Part shown: positions 8,552-17,081 of the stretch, in pieces | How positions within the stretch are numbered: the first letter of the stretch is position 1 | Layout: each line of letters begins with the position of its first letter | Assembly (NCBI GenBank): GCA_944330115.1 | Contig: CALVIN010000001.1 | Span: 62,001 to 126,000 of the forward strand | DNA length: 64,000 nt | Source of the DNA: an uncultured Clostridia bacterium | GTDB lineage: Bacteria > Bacillota > Clostridia > Christensenellales > Borkfalkiaceae | Direction: 5' to 3' | Translations under genes and position numbers: made by a program | The notes under the pieces: generated by a model | Database searches by the model: none | What the model was told of the DNA's origin: nothing | What the model saw: only the letters and a program-made list of their open reading frames with translations

Positions 8552-8917
8552 ATGGCAGGTTTTCGTGGCGGAATGAACGGAGGTATGAACAACCTCGTAA
8601 AGCAGGCCCAAAAGATACAGGAACAGATGCAGGCCGCCGAAAAGGAGCTTGAAGAGCTCGAGGTAGTGGGCCTTTCGGGCGGCGGCGAAGAGGGCGACGA
8701 AACGGTCGTCATCTACATGAACGGCAAAAAAGTGATAAACGGCGTAGAGTTCGGCAGCAAGATCTCGCAGATGATCGACCTCACCGACGAGGAAGACGTC
8801 GAAATGCTCGAGGATCTCATTCTCGCGGCCATAAACGACGGCTACAAAAAGGCCGACGAGCTCTACGAGCAGAAGATGGGCAAATTCGGCAGCGCAAGTT
8901 TGCCGGGATTTATGTGA
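8552..8917 (+). CDS. ybaB: YbaB/EbfC-family nucleoid-associated protein
   Basis: Members are small dimeric DNA-binding proteins, routinely found between dnaX and recR. The 121-residue product has a Gly/Met-rich N terminus, a coiled alpha helix (about 14-37), a beta region with a VVIYMNGKKVINGVEF stretch and a C-terminal helix in a DLILAAINDGYKKADEL segment typical of the family. The Gly/Met-rich start (GFRGGMNGGMNN) is common in Clostridia. AAGGAG precedes the ATG. Its role with RecR is not proven. Confidence 0.93.
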   Translation: MAGFRGGMNGGMNNLVKQAQKIQEQMQAAEKELEELEVVGLSGGGEEGDETVVIYMNGKKVINGVEFGSKISQMIDLTDEEDVEMLEDLILAAINDGYKKADELYEQKMGKFGSASLPGFM

Positions 8918-8971
8918 TAGAGTTCACAAATTTTTTGCGCGGGCCGCGCGAGGAGCGAAGGCGACGACACT

Positions 8972-9006
8972 CTGCCGAGGGTCCGCGCGAAGCGTGGAAA
9001 CGGCAG
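8972..9006 (+). other. Nested hairpin in the ybaB-recR gap
   Basis: CTGCCG (8972-8977) pairs with CGGCAG (9001-9006), and inside it TCCGCGC pairs with GCGTGGA around a GAA loop (one G-T pair). It could be part of the neighbouring repeat or a structured RNA. Confidence 0.4.
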
Positions 9007-9039
9007 ATGGTGTTATTCCGTGAGGTTTTGCCGCATTGG

Positions 9040-9150
9040 TACCTCCCCTTCGAGGGGAGGAATTAAAGGTGGGGTTTCAGGCGGCGCAGCCGCTCTCTCG
9101 TCTCCCCTACAGGGGAGGTGTCGCGGCATAGCCGTGACGGAAGGGTTAGT
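9040..9150. repeat. Palindromic repeat element, copy R1 (two units)
   Basis: The first unit begins with ACCTCCCCTTCGAGGGGAGG (9041-9060). The second holds CTCCCCTACAGGGGAGGTG (9102-9120) and ends with GACGGAAGGGTT. A shared linker, GCGGCGCAGCCG, joins them as in R2. Confidence 0.75.
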
Positions 9151-9222
9151 GTAGCTTAATTCTCCAAAAATCACGAAAATTATTCGGCGGCACCAGCCGA
9201 AGAATTTTGTGAACTGTTTTCT

Positions 9223-9813
9223 ATGGATATTTTTATCGAGCCGATAGGAAGGCTCATCAATCAATTTACAAAACTTCCGGGCGTCGGAAAAAAGACGGCG
9301 CAGCGGTATGCATACAAGATAATCAACATGAGCGCGGAGGAGGCAGCGGAGTTTGCCGCCGCCATAACCGATGCAAAGCGAAAGGTAAAATATTGCAAAA
9401 TTTGCGGCAACTTTACCGAAAACGACGTGTGCGACATCTGCCGCACGCGCGATAAGTCTACCATTTGCGTGGTAAAGGAGCCCAAAGACGTCATCGCGCT
9501 CGAAAAGCTGCACGAGTATAAGGGCGTGTATCACGTTCTTCACGGCGTTATCAACCCCATGGAGGGCGTGGGTCCCAACGACATACGCATAAAGGAGCTC
9601 TTGGCGCGCATCGACGACGGCGTAAAGGAGGTCATCATGGCCACCAACCCCGACGTGGAGGGCGAGGCCACGGCAATGTATATCGCCCGCCTCTTAAAGC
9701 CTCTCGGCGTAAACGTCACAAGGCTGGCGCACGGCATACCCATCGGCAGCGAGATAGAGTACACCGACGACGTTACCCTCTCGCGCGCACTCATGGAGCG
9801 CAAGTCGATATAG
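9223..9813 (+). CDS. recR: Recombination mediator RecR
   Basis: RecR acts with RecF and RecO to load RecA at gaps. The 196-residue product has a helix-hairpin-helix ([13 protein letters not shown], residues 18-30), a four-cysteine zinc finger (58, 61, 70, 73), a TOPRIM domain from about residue 81 ([10 protein letters not shown]) and the C-terminal Walker-like region. No ribosome site is seen before the ATG. It normally follows ybaB closely, but here 305 bp with a repeat element intervene, so expression may depend on read-through. Confidence 0.96.
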   Translation: MDIFIEPIGRLINQFTKLPGVGKKTAQRYAYKIINMSAEEAAEFAAAITDAKRKVKYCKICGNFTENDVCDICRTRDKSTICVVKEPKDVIALEKLHEYKGVYHVLHGVINPMEGVGPNDIRIKELLARIDDGVKEVIMATNPDVEGEATAMYIARLLKPLGVNVTRLAHGIPIGSEIEYTDDVTLSRALMERKSI

Positions 9814-9876
9814 CGCCTTTTGCGCACAACTCAAAAAAATATAAGCGCCCCTTCGGCGCGATAAAAAAGTTCATAT

Positions 9877-9895
9877 GGCGCCGCACGGCGCCTTT
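9877..9895 (+). terminator. Weak hairpin terminator after recR
   Basis: GGCGCCG (9877-9883) pairs with CGGCGCC (9886-9892), followed by TTT only. A smaller GCGCC hairpin precedes it at about 9844-9858. Confidence 0.4.
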
Positions 9896-9918
9896 AAAAT
9901 AAACACAGGCGGTCAAAA

Positions 9919-10908
9919 ATGAAAATTTCCGTTCTCGGCTGCGGCAGGTGGGGCTCGTTCATAGCCTGGTACCAGTCGGCCATAAAGGGCAACGAGGTGA
10001 TAAGCTGGGGGCCCGAAGGCGACTACTCGTACGAGGTGCTCAAAAACACGGGCAAAAACGAATACGTCGAACTCGACGGCAGGATAAAGCTCACCTGCGA
10101 TTTGGAGTACGCCCTCAAAAGCAGCGACATAATAATAATTTCGATAAGTTCGCAGGGGCTGCGCGGCTTCATGCAGCGCATAATAAAGTACCCCGTGCAC
10201 GATAAAGTATTTGTATTGTGCATGAAGGGCATAGAGGAGTCCACGGGCAAGCGCCTCTCGCAGGTGCTCACCGAAAGCGGCATCTCGCCCGATAAAATTG
10301 CCGTATGGGTGGGCCCCGGGCACATTCAGGCCTTTGTGAAGGGCATACCCAACTGCATGGTAATAGATTCGGCAAACGACAGTTTAAAGCGCTACCTTGC
10401 CGATAATTTCAAGAGCAACCTCATCCGCTTCTACTACGGCAACGACCTCATAGGCACCGAGATAGGCGCGGCGGCCAAAAACGTGATGGGCATTGCCGCG
10501 GGCATACTCGACGGCAGCGGCTATGTGAGTTTAAAGGGCCCGCTCATGTCGCGCGGGGCGTACGAGGTGGGTAGCCTCATAAAGGCGATGGGCGGCAACT
10601 TTATGTCGGCATACGGCCTTGCGCATCTCGGCGACTACGAAACGACGCTCTTTTCCGAGTATTCGCACAACCGCCGCTACGGCGAGATGATGGCAAAGGG
10701 GCAGAAGTTCGATAAACTTGCCGAGGGCGTTATGACTGCCAAGGCGATGAAAAAGATGGGCGAAGCTCACGGCGTGGAACTGCCCATAACCGAAGCGGTG
10801 TACGAGGCCTGCTTTTTATCGCACGCGTTTGAAAGCGGCGACGGCGCAAAGGAGTGCATGAATATCATCTTAAAGCTCTTCGACCGCGCCACCAAGAGTG
10901 AATTTTAA
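9919..10908 (+). CDS. gpsA: NAD(P)-dependent glycerol-3-phosphate dehydrogenase
   Basis: GpsA reduces dihydroxyacetone phosphate to sn-glycerol 3-phosphate for phospholipid synthesis. The 329-residue product opens with a Rossmann motif GCGRWG (residues 8-13) and keeps the GPGH segment, the GAAAKNVMGIAAG catalytic-lysine region and a helical C-terminal domain. It diverges somewhat from the commonest GpsA sequences (GPEGDY instead of the usual region after the Rossmann beta strand), so another member of the 6-phosphogluconate dehydrogenase-like superfamily is possible but less likely. It stands alone between terminators. Confidence 0.85.
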   Translation: MKISVLGCGRWGSFIAWYQSAIKGNEVISWGPEGDYSYEVLKNTGKNEYVELDGRIKLTCDLEYALKSSDIIIISISSQGLRGFMQRIIKYPVHDKVFVLCMKGIEESTGKRLSQVLTESGISPDKIAVWVGPGHIQAFVKGIPNCMVIDSANDSLKRYLADNFKSNLIRFYYGNDLIGTEIGAAAKNVMGIAAGILDGSGYVSLKGPLMSRGAYEVGSLIKAMGGNFMSAYGLAHLGDYETTLFSEYSHNRRYGEMMAKGQKFDKLAEGVMTAKAMKKMGEAHGVELPITEAVYEACFLSHAFESGDGAKECMNIILKLFDRATKSEF

Positions 10909-10919
10909 TATTTGAACAA

Positions 10920-10962
10920 ACGGGCGGTATTTGTGCATTTTGTACAAATACCGCCCGTTTTT
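10920..10962 (+). terminator. Intrinsic terminator of gpsA
   Basis: A perfect 15-bp stem (10920-10934 with 10944-10958), 9-nt loop and five Ts. Confidence 0.9.
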
Positions 10963-10963
10963 A

Positions 10964-10992
10964 TTGATATTGCTGTTATAGTAGTTTATAAT
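10964..10992 (+). promoter_or_regulatory. Promoter of the orphan lipoprotein gene
   Basis: TTGATA (10964-10969), 17 bp, TATAAT (10987-10992), close to the sigma-A consensus. It overlaps the end of the gpsA terminator T run. Confidence 0.75.
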
Positions 10993-11050
10993 GTAAGAGC
11001 AATAAAGCAGATTTGTTTTAAGGCTTACAAAACGAAAAGGAAAAAAGAAT

Positions 11051-12220
11051 ATGTCAAAGAGAATAAAGCTGTTTACAGCATGCGTAGCCTTTCTTGCTAT
11101 ATGTATTATCTCTGCTCTATCCGGCTGTTCTTTAGAACTTACATTGAAGCGTGGCGCAATGAATAGGATCCCGGTTGAAGCAGACTATCTGCTCGGTTAT
11201 GATAGCGGCATTTCTGTAGACGGAAAATTTATTTATTATGACGACGTGGTCGATAAAGCGCTTAAAGACGACGGTGTAACAATAAAAAACGCTGAAAGTG
11301 AAATTGACGGGGTTTATTCTTCCGGCAAAGTGTTTTTTTCTTATGATTATCATTGCACGGATGTGCAGGCTGAGGACGACAGGGACAGCTATATTCGGGT
11401 AAAAAGCTGTACGGGTTATATAGATTTATCTGACGAATCGGTGAGCTTCTTGCGTTTTATTGAGGGGAAAAAGAAATATAATAAAGATTCTTTGTTGCAA
11501 TCGGTCAATCTCGGCGATCATGTTATTTTCTATAAAGAAGACGACTTTATAGACGTAGTCGGTGTTGAAACGGGAGATTTTATAAGCTACGACATATCTA
11601 TGTATCCGTCACACAAATTTTTCAGCACAGCTGCCGTATTTTATGACAAGAACGAAATTCTGGCGATCGATGGCGGGAAGAAGTCAGTAATTCCTTATCC
11701 CGCCGATGCAAATCAACTATCCTGTCTTTCATATGGCTGGCTTCTTTATGGTAGATATGTTTCAGACGAATTAAAGTTGGCCGCTATAAATATTTATACG
11801 GGTGAATGTGCGGATGAAGATAAGATTGCTCTTTTAAATGAAGAGTATGGCTATTTCAACGAATACTATGATCTGGTTCCGATAGGAGACGGACTGTATA
11901 AGTATTATTCAATTAACCATTATATTCAAATCATGGACAGTGAGTACAATGTACTCTTTGAATTGACGCCCGATTATATGCGGCAACACAATGCGGCATT
12001 TGCCAGGGTAGAAAAATTGTTTAACAGTGAATTAGATTTCGGCCAGGTATTTGTTCAAGATAAAACGGTGTATTTTTCGGTCGGGAAATATGTCCCGTTT
12101 GGCAGATTTCATCTGGATGCAACCTATACGCTATGTTTCCGTTGGGATCTAAAAGGAGTCCCTCAATATATCGGATATATGCCGGCAGTTACGCCGTTCA
12201 GATTTGTCATACCAGCCTGA
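11051..12220 (+). CDS. Orphan lipoprotein of unknown function, AT-rich
   Basis: I do not recognise this family. The 389-residue product has a basic N terminus (MSKRIK), a hydrophobic stretch and a lipobox LSGC with the Cys near residue 27, so it is probably a membrane-attached surface lipoprotein. The rest is rich in Tyr, Asp, Phe and beta-strand-like segments with repeated short YD and GD motifs, as in propeller-like folds, but no named domain is evident. AAGGA lies just before the ATG. The gene is clearly richer in A+T than both neighbours and uses codons ending in A/T, which suggests recent transfer. It sits alone between two terminators with its own promoter. Confidence 0.8.
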   Translation: MSKRIKLFTACVAFLAICIISALSGCSLELTLKRGAMNRIPVEADYLLGYDSGISVDGKFIYYDDVVDKALKDDGVTIKNAESEIDGVYSSGKVFFSYDYHCTDVQAEDDRDSYIRVKSCTGYIDLSDESVSFLRFIEGKKKYNKDSLLQSVNLGDHVIFYKEDDFIDVVGVETGDFISYDISMYPSHKFFSTAAVFYDKNEILAIDGGKKSVIPYPADANQLSCLSYGWLLYGRYVSDELKLAAINIYTGECADEDKIALLNEEYGYFNEYYDLVPIGDGLYKYYSINHYIQIMDSEYNVLFELTPDYMRQHNAAFARVEKLFNSELDFGQVFVQDKTVYFSVGKYVPFGRFHLDATYTLCFRWDLKGVPQYIGYMPAVTPFRFVIPA

Positions 12221-12267
12221 TATTGCAAACAATTATAAAAAATTTTTATTGTTTTACAAAAAAAGTC

Positions 12268-12306
12268 AAAAATTTGCAGCCGCATATAATGGGTTGCAAA
12301 TTTTTT
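12268..12306 (+). terminator. Intrinsic terminator of the lipoprotein gene
   Basis: An AT-rich stem with a GC top (12268-12281 with 12292-12305), 10-nt loop and a T run. Confidence 0.75.
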
Positions 12307-12322
12307 GTTACAGATTTATAAT
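12294..12322 (+). promoter_or_regulatory. Promoter of typA, overlapping the upstream terminator
   Basis: TTGCAA (12294-12299), 17 bp, TATAAT (12317-12322). The -35 lies in the descending arm of the preceding terminator. Confidence 0.6.
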
Positions 12323-12356
12323 ATAGCTTGAAATTTATCTGTAAAAAAGGGAATTT

Positions 12357-14189
12357 ATGGTAAGAAACGATTTACGAAATGTTGCAATAATCGCGCACGT
12401 CGACCACGGCAAGACTACCCTCGTCGACGCAATGCTCAAGCAGAGCCACGCCTTCAGGGACAACCAGGCGGTGGAGGAGAGGGTCATGGACTCCAACGCG
12501 CTCGAGCGTGAGCGCGGAATAACCATACTTGCCAAAAATACGTCCGTCCACTACAACGGCGTTAAGATAAACATTGTCGATACCCCGGGCCACGCAGACT
12601 TCTCGGGCGAGGTAGAGAGGGTAATGATGATGGTAAACGGCGTGCTCGTTTTGGTTGACGCCGCCGAGGGCCCCATGCCCCAGACGAGGTTCGTCGTGCA
12701 GAAGGCGCTCGAGATGGGCCACAGACTGATAATCGTCGTAAACAAGATCGACCGTCCCGACGCCCGCCTTAATGAGGTGCAAGACGAAATACTCGAGCTA
12801 CTTATGGAGCTCGACGCCTCCGACGACCAGCTCATGAGTCCCGTCGTATGGTGCTCGGGCCGCAACGGCACTGCAACGCTCGATTTAAACACTCCCGGCA
12901 AGGACCTTACGCCGCTGTTCGATACCATAATTTCACATATTCAGCCCATGGAGGTGGACGAAAAGGGCGGCGCGCAGCTGCTCGTCTCCTCTATCGACTA
13001 CAACGACTACGTCGGCCGCATAGGCATAGGCAGGATAGAGCGCGGCGAGATTTTGCAGGGACAGTCGGTGGTTGTCACCAACTACAACAACCAGCAGATG
13101 AAACTCCCCGGAAAGATAGTAAACCTCTATCAGATAGAGGGGCTCAACCGCGTTCCCTGCGAAAGGGCGGTCGCGGGCGACATAGTATGCTTCTCCGGCC
13201 TTGAAAAGATAAACATAGGCGACACGGTGTGCTCGCCCGACTGCGTAGAGGCGCACAAGTTCGTAAAGATATCCGAGCCCACCGTGGAGATGACCTTCTC
13301 GGTAAACGATTCGCCCTTTGCCGGCAAAGAGGGCAAGTGGGTGACCACCCGCCATCTCCGCGACAGGCTGTTCCGCGAGCTTTTAAAGGACGTATCCCTC
13401 CGCGTGGAGGAGACCGAGTCGGCCGACAGCTACCGCGTATGCGGCAGGGGCGAGATGCACCTTTCAATACTGATAGAAAACATGCGCCGCGAGGGCTATG
13501 AATTCCAGGTATCCACCCCGCGCGTGCTCTTCAAAGATATAAACGGCGTAAAGTGCGAGCCAATGGAGTGCCTCATCGTCGACGTGCCCGATGAATACAC
13601 GGGCGCCGTGTTCCAGAGCATGGGCGAAAGGAAGGGCGAGCTTCTTCACATGAGCGCAGTCGGCAGCCGCACCAGGCTGGAGTTCATCATTCCCGCGCGC
13701 GGCCTGTTCGGCTACAAGAGCGAGTTCCTCACCTCCACAAAGGGCGAGGGCGTGTTCTCCTCGGTATTTTTCGAGTATCAGCCCTACAAGGGCGAGTTCT
13801 CGCGCAGGAGCACCGGCTCTCTCGTCGCGTTCGAAACGGGCGAGGCGGTGACATACGGCCTCTACAACGCGCAGGGGCGCGGTACGCTGTTCATCGGCCC
13901 CGGCACGCAGGTGTATGAGGGCATGGTAATAGGCGAGAGCCCCAAGGGCGAGGATATAAACGTAAACGTCTGCAAAACCAAGCACCTCACCAACACGCGC
14001 TCCTCGTCGAGCGACGACGCGCTCAGGCTGATAACGCCCAAAAAGATGAGCCTTGAAGAGTGCCTCGAATTTATCGCAGATGACGAGCTTCTGGAGATAA
14101 CCCCCAAAAATATCCGCATACGCAAGCGTATACTCGATTCCGAGCTTCGCGCCAAGGCCGCGGCCAAGATACGCAAGGGCCTTGCGTAA
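12357..14189 (+). CDS. typA: Ribosome-associated translational GTPase TypA/BipA
   Basis: TypA/BipA is an EF-G-like GTPase that helps ribosome assembly and stress adaptation. The 610-residue product has the G1 loop AHVDHGKT at 13-20, ERGIT switch I, DTPGH, NKID, then domain II, two alpha/beta domains and the TypA-specific C-terminal domain (including ARGLFGYKSEFL and a late TNTRSSSSDDALRL segment). Length matches the family. AAAAGGGA precedes the ATG. The last codons are rich in Lys and Arg, as usual. Confidence 0.97.
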   Translation: MVRNDLRNVAIIAHVDHGKTTLVDAMLKQSHAFRDNQAVEERVMDSNALERERGITILAKNTSVHYNGVKINIVDTPGHADFSGEVERVMMMVNGVLVLVDAAEGPMPQTRFVVQKALEMGHRLIIVVNKIDRPDARLNEVQDEILELLMELDASDDQLMSPVVWCSGRNGTATLDLNTPGKDLTPLFDTIISHIQPMEVDEKGGAQLLVSSIDYNDYVGRIGIGRIERGEILQGQSVVVTNYNNQQMKLPGKIVNLYQIEGLNRVPCERAVAGDIVCFSGLEKINIGDTVCSPDCVEAHKFVKISEPTVEMTFSVNDSPFAGKEGKWVTTRHLRDRLFRELLKDVSLRVEETESADSYRVCGRGEMHLSILIENMRREGYEFQVSTPRVLFKDINGVKCEPMECLIVDVPDEYTGAVFQSMGERKGELLHMSAVGSRTRLEFIIPARGLFGYKSEFLTSTKGEGVFSSVFFEYQPYKGEFSRRSTGSLVAFETGEAVTYGLYNAQGRGTLFIGPGTQVYEGMVIGESPKGEDINVNVCKTKHLTNTRSSSSDDALRLITPKKMSLEECLEFIADDELLEITPKNIRIRKRILDSELRAKAAAKIRKGLA

Positions 14190-14240
14190 GTTTTCGCGCA
14201 ATGCGCTCCGTCATAAAATATCATATTCAAGCATATATAG

Positions 14241-14267
14241 ATACTGCCGCTCGCGGCAGTATTTTTT
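14241..14267 (+). terminator. Intrinsic terminator of typA
   Basis: ATACTGCC pairs with GGCAGTAT around a GC loop, followed by six Ts. It sits just before the ribosome site of yabP. Confidence 0.75.
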
Positions 14268-14283
14268 ATGCGGAGGAGTTGTT

Positions 14284-14553
14284 TTGGAGGGTAAAAGCGC
14301 GGCTGTTGCCGCTCATTCGGTCACGATAGACGATTGCAAAAAATTTTCGGCCACCGCCATAGAGAGCGTCGACAGCTTTTCGCCGTCGCAGATAGTGTTG
14401 AGCTACCCGGGCGGTCGCATAACGGTGAGCGGCAACGGGCTTAAAATTGTGACCTTTTCAAAGGGCAGCGGTGCCTTTTCGGCGACGGGCACGGTGACGG
14501 GCATAAAGTACTCGGCAAGGGGCATAAAGCTCGCGCAGCGCCTCTTTAAATAA
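14284..14553 (+). CDS. yabP: Sporulation protein YabP
   Basis: YabP, with YabQ, is needed for spore cortex formation in Bacillus. The 89-residue product matches the YabP/YqfC domain: a VAAHSVTIDDCKKFSATAI stretch, then VDSFSPSQIVLSYPGGRITV and a C-terminal GTVTGIKY segment. No ATG is available in a suitable place; TTG at 14284 is chosen because GGAGGAG at 14272-14278 lies 5 nt upstream. It begins the yabP-yabQ-divIC unit seen in other spore formers. Confidence 0.88.
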   Translation: MEGKSAAVAAHSVTIDDCKKFSATAIESVDSFSPSQIVLSYPGGRITVSGNGLKIVTFSKGSGAFSATGTVTGIKYSARGIKLAQRLFK

Positions 14554-14596
14554 TTTGCCGCGGCGCAGGTCTTTTTTGGCAGTGGAGGGGGAGGAG

Positions 14597-15088
14597 GTGC
14601 CGTCACAGATAAAAATTTTTTTGATATGCCTTGCATGCGGCGTGTTGAGCGGCGTCGTGTATGACTTTTTATATATAATAAGGCGCGCCCTCTCGGGCAA
14701 AAGTTTTGCATGCGCCGACGATATAAATGCAAGCGCGGCCAATAAGGATGCGGGCGCTCCGCGCTCAGATCTGCGCGCCGCCCGCGCACGTGCGCGCGCC
14801 TTTATAGTTACGGCCGTGTGCGACATTTTATATGCCCTCGCGCTCTCGCTTATGTTCGTCTGCGCGTCGGTTACATTCTGTTTTCCCGATGTGCGGCTGT
14901 ATATGTTTGCTGCCGTCGCGTTGGGGTTTGTGCTTTATATCAAAAGTTTTCACAGAACAGTTGCTTTTTTTACAAATAGGCTGTATAATAAAATCGGTAG
15001 AATTGTAAAGGTCGGCAAACGCGGCAAAAATCGCGCCCGCAAGTGCCGTAAAACAAATAAATTTGCTTTTAAAGAGGTAAATGAATGA
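14597..15088 (+). CDS. yabQ: Spore cortex biosynthesis membrane protein YabQ
   Basis: YabQ is a multi-pass membrane protein of the mother-cell outer forespore membrane, required for cortex. The 163-residue product starts with a hydrophobic helix followed by GVLSGVVYDFLYIIRR, typical of YabQ, then two or three more membrane helices (VCDILYALALSLMFV and FAAVALGFVLYIKS) and a basic tail. GTG at 14597 is preferred because GGAGG at 14584-14588 is 8 nt upstream; a TTG at 14555 is open but has no ribosome site. It overlaps divIC by 4 nt. Confidence 0.85.
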   Translation: MPSQIKIFLICLACGVLSGVVYDFLYIIRRALSGKSFACADDINASAANKDAGAPRSDLRAARARARAFIVTAVCDILYALALSLMFVCASVTFCFPDVRLYMFAAVALGFVLYIKSFHRTVAFFTNRLYNKIGRIVKVGKRGKNRARKCRKTNKFAFKEVNE

Positions 15089-15336
15089 ATCAACAAAAGC
15101 GCAATCGTCTTGTAGCCGCAGGCACCGTAACGGTAGTCCTGCTGCTCGTGGTGCTCGTTGCCATTATGATCTATCAGCTCGTCGTAATAGTTCAGCTGAG
15201 CAACCGCAGGCAGGAGCTCATCGACGAGATCGAAAAATACAGCACCGAGATGGACAACTATGAAGATCTCATCGACTATTACGAAGATTACGACGCGCTC
15301 TATCAGCTCGCCGTAAAGTACGACATAATAGGCTGA
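15085..15336 (+). CDS. divIC: Septum formation initiator, FtsB/DivIC family
   Basis: DivIC is a bitopic component of the cell-division complex. The 83-residue product has a short cytoplasmic N terminus (QQKRNR), one membrane helix (about residues 13-35) and an extracellular coiled coil from residue 40 (NRRQELIDEIEKYS...), ending with YDIIG. AGAGG at 15073-15077 is 7 nt before the ATG. Its place after yabP-yabQ matches Bacillus. A weak CCGCC-TTT-GGCGG hairpin follows at 15342-15354. Confidence 0.9.
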   Translation: MNQQKRNRLVAAGTVTVVLLLVVLVAIMIYQLVVIVQLSNRRQELIDEIEKYSTEMDNYEDLIDYYEDYDALYQLAVKYDIIG

Positions 15337-15424
15337 TCTTGCCGCCTTTGGCGGTATTTCATGTTGTCGCGCCTGTGTGCGCTTTAAAAAATTTGCCATG
15401 CGGCACGGCCGCAAAAAGGTATGT

Positions 15425-16291
15425 ATGAAAATTTCGGTAATAGACGTAGGTTCAAATTCCGTTCGCCTGATGGTAATGGCGGACGGAAAAACTTTATATA
15501 AGCAGTTGGATACGACGCGCCTTTCCGAGGGGCTCGCGGCGAGCGGCCGCTTAAAGCCCGAGGCGATAGAGCGCACCGCGCGCGCCGTGCAGCTGTTTGC
15601 GGCTGCGGCCGAACTCAACGGCGCCGGCACTCCTTATGTATTTGCAACGGCGGCCGTTCGCTCCTCGTCGAACGGGGCAGACTTCACCGCGCGCGTAAAA
15701 CAGCTCACGGGCATAGAGGTAGACGTTCTCAGCGGCGAAGAGGAGGCGGCCTGCGGCATAGCGGGCGCCCTTCGCGGCGCAGACGGCGGCATAATCGACC
15801 TCGGCGGCGCCAGCACGGAGATAATACTTCAAAGGGGCGGCAAGGTCGAATATTCCAACAGCGTAAACATAGGCACCGTGCGCCTGTTTGATATGGCGGG
15901 GCAGAACAGGGCCGCTTTGCAGGCGGCAATAGAGGATGCGCTTGCGCAGTACGGCGATCTCTCCTTAAAGGGGTGGGATATGTACGGCATCGGCGGCACG
16001 GCGACCAGCCTCGCCGCGCTCTCGCTCGGGCTGGAAAAGTACGATCCCGCAATAGTCAACGGCACCCGCCTCACCGCAGAAAAACTCGGCTCGCTTGCAG
16101 AAAAGCTTCTCTCTCTCACCGTTGAAGAGCGCAAGGCGCTGCGCGGAATGGACGTGCGCCGCGCCGACGTAATAGCGGGCGGCTGCCTTCTTCTGTACAA
16201 CATACTGTCCCGCTTCGGCGCGGACTTCATCACCGTTTCCGAAAGCGACAATTTAGAGGGCTACGCCATAATAAAGGGGCTGGCAAAGTGA
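15425..16291 (+). CDS. Ppx/GppA-family phosphatase
   Basis: The family hydrolyses polyphosphate or pppGpp from the ASKHA fold. The 288-residue product has the phosphate-1 motif DVGSNSVRL near residue 6, ATAAVRSSSNG, the SGEEEA segment, phosphate-2 DLGGASTEI and the adenosine-like motif GIGGTATSL. It lacks the C-terminal HD domain of long exopolyphosphatases, so it is a short form like those of many Gram-positives. The ATG at 15425 follows AAAAGG by 5 nt and starts the protein at the expected MKISVIDVGS. An upstream in-frame start adds 16 unlikely residues. Overlaps the next gene by 4 nt. Polyphosphate versus pppGpp specificity is not decidable. Confidence 0.88.
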   Translation: MKISVIDVGSNSVRLMVMADGKTLYKQLDTTRLSEGLAASGRLKPEAIERTARAVQLFAAAAELNGAGTPYVFATAAVRSSSNGADFTARVKQLTGIEVDVLSGEEEAACGIAGALRGADGGIIDLGGASTEIILQRGGKVEYSNSVNIGTVRLFDMAGQNRAALQAAIEDALAQYGDLSLKGWDMYGIGGTATSLAALSLGLEKYDPAIVNGTRLTAEKLGSLAEKLLSLTVEERKALRGMDVRRADVIAGGCLLLYNILSRFGADFITVSESDNLEGYAIIKGLAK

Positions 16292-16992
16292 GGCACGTCA
16301 TAACGGCCGCGGCGGCCGTTCTGGCGCTTGCGGCGGCCGCCCTCGGCAGTTGGGGCATATATATCGCGACGGGCGCGTGGTGGAGCATAGTAATAAACAT
16401 AGTGCTCTCCGTCCTCTTTTTCCCGGTCGCCTCCCTCTTGCACGAGCTCGGCCATAAGCTGTTTGGCGCCTTTTCCGGCATGAAGGTGCGGCTCGGCAGG
16501 TTTACTATCTTTGCTCCGTCGAGCTGCCAAATAATGCCCAAGAGCGCAAAAAACGTCGGGCGCGCCTTTGTTGTAACGGCGTGCGGCGGCCTTGCGGTAA
16601 ACTTTATTCTGGCCGCGGCGGGCCTCGTGCCGCTTTGCTTCGGCTTTGCGTATCTGTCCTTTCTCGCGCCCTCGTCGGTCTATCTGTTTGTCATAAACGC
16701 GCTGCCCACTCGTGATACTGATATGAGCTTTATAGTATCCGCGGCAAAAAACACGGCGGAGTGGCAGGTATTACTGTGCGCGCTCACAATACAGGGCACG
16801 ATAGCTTCGGGCACGCCCATAGCCGACATCCCGGAGGATATGTTCTTCTCCGTGCCGCAGGTGGCGGAGGACGAGCCTGCGTTTATAATGCTTGTCTCTC
16901 TCCGCGCCGACTATTTTGCGGCGAGGGGAGATGAGGCAAACGCCAAAAAGTGGGGCGAAAGGGCGCGGCTTTTGCAGGAAGAGTATATGTGA
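16288..16992 (+). CDS. M50-like membrane zinc protease of unknown target
   Basis: The 234-residue product has an HELGH zinc motif (His52, Glu53, His56) inside a hydrophobic segment and an NALPTRDTD segment (137-145) in a later membrane region, which resembles the second metal site of site-2 proteases (N-x-x-P...D). Four or so membrane helices are visible, then a soluble tail of about 70 residues. GTG at 16288 overlaps the previous stop codon as GTGA. The family reading is moderate: the second motif is degenerate, and the protein does not resemble SpoIVFB or RseP outside the motifs. Coupling to the phosphatase gene suggests co-expression, not a shared pathway. Confidence 0.65.
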   Translation: MRHVITAAAAVLALAAAALGSWGIYIATGAWWSIVINIVLSVLFFPVASLLHELGHKLFGAFSGMKVRLGRFTIFAPSSCQIMPKSAKNVGRAFVVTACGGLAVNFILAAAGLVPLCFGFAYLSFLAPSSVYLFVINALPTRDTDMSFIVSAAKNTAEWQVLLCALTIQGTIASGTPIADIPEDMFFSVPQVAEDEPAFIMLVSLRADYFAARGDEANAKKWGERARLLQEEYM

Positions 16993-17015
16993 TAAAATTG
17001 TTTAATATATAGCGT

Positions 17016-17056
17016 GGCGGCGGCCGCAGAATTTTTCTGCGGCCGCCGCCCCTTTT
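17016..17056 (+). terminator. Intrinsic terminator of the phosphatase-protease unit
   Basis: A perfect 16-bp stem (17016-17031 with 17035-17050), 3-nt loop and a short T run on the plus strand. Confidence 0.8.
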
Positions 17057-17081
17057 GTCTATTAAATTTGCCAAGCGCCCT

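Larger units (their letters stand above)
8918..9222. other. Gene-free stretch of 305 bp between ybaB and recR
   Basis: It holds an imperfect nested hairpin (8972-9006) and a palindromic repeat element (9040-9150). No coding sequence is supported. The insertion splits a normally tight operon pair. Confidence 0.6.

Noticed and set aside
15449-15460. A T-arm-like GGTTCAAATTCC that could mark a tRNA
   Set aside because: It lies inside the Ppx/GppA coding sequence, where it encodes the conserved GSNS segment, and no cloverleaf surrounds it.
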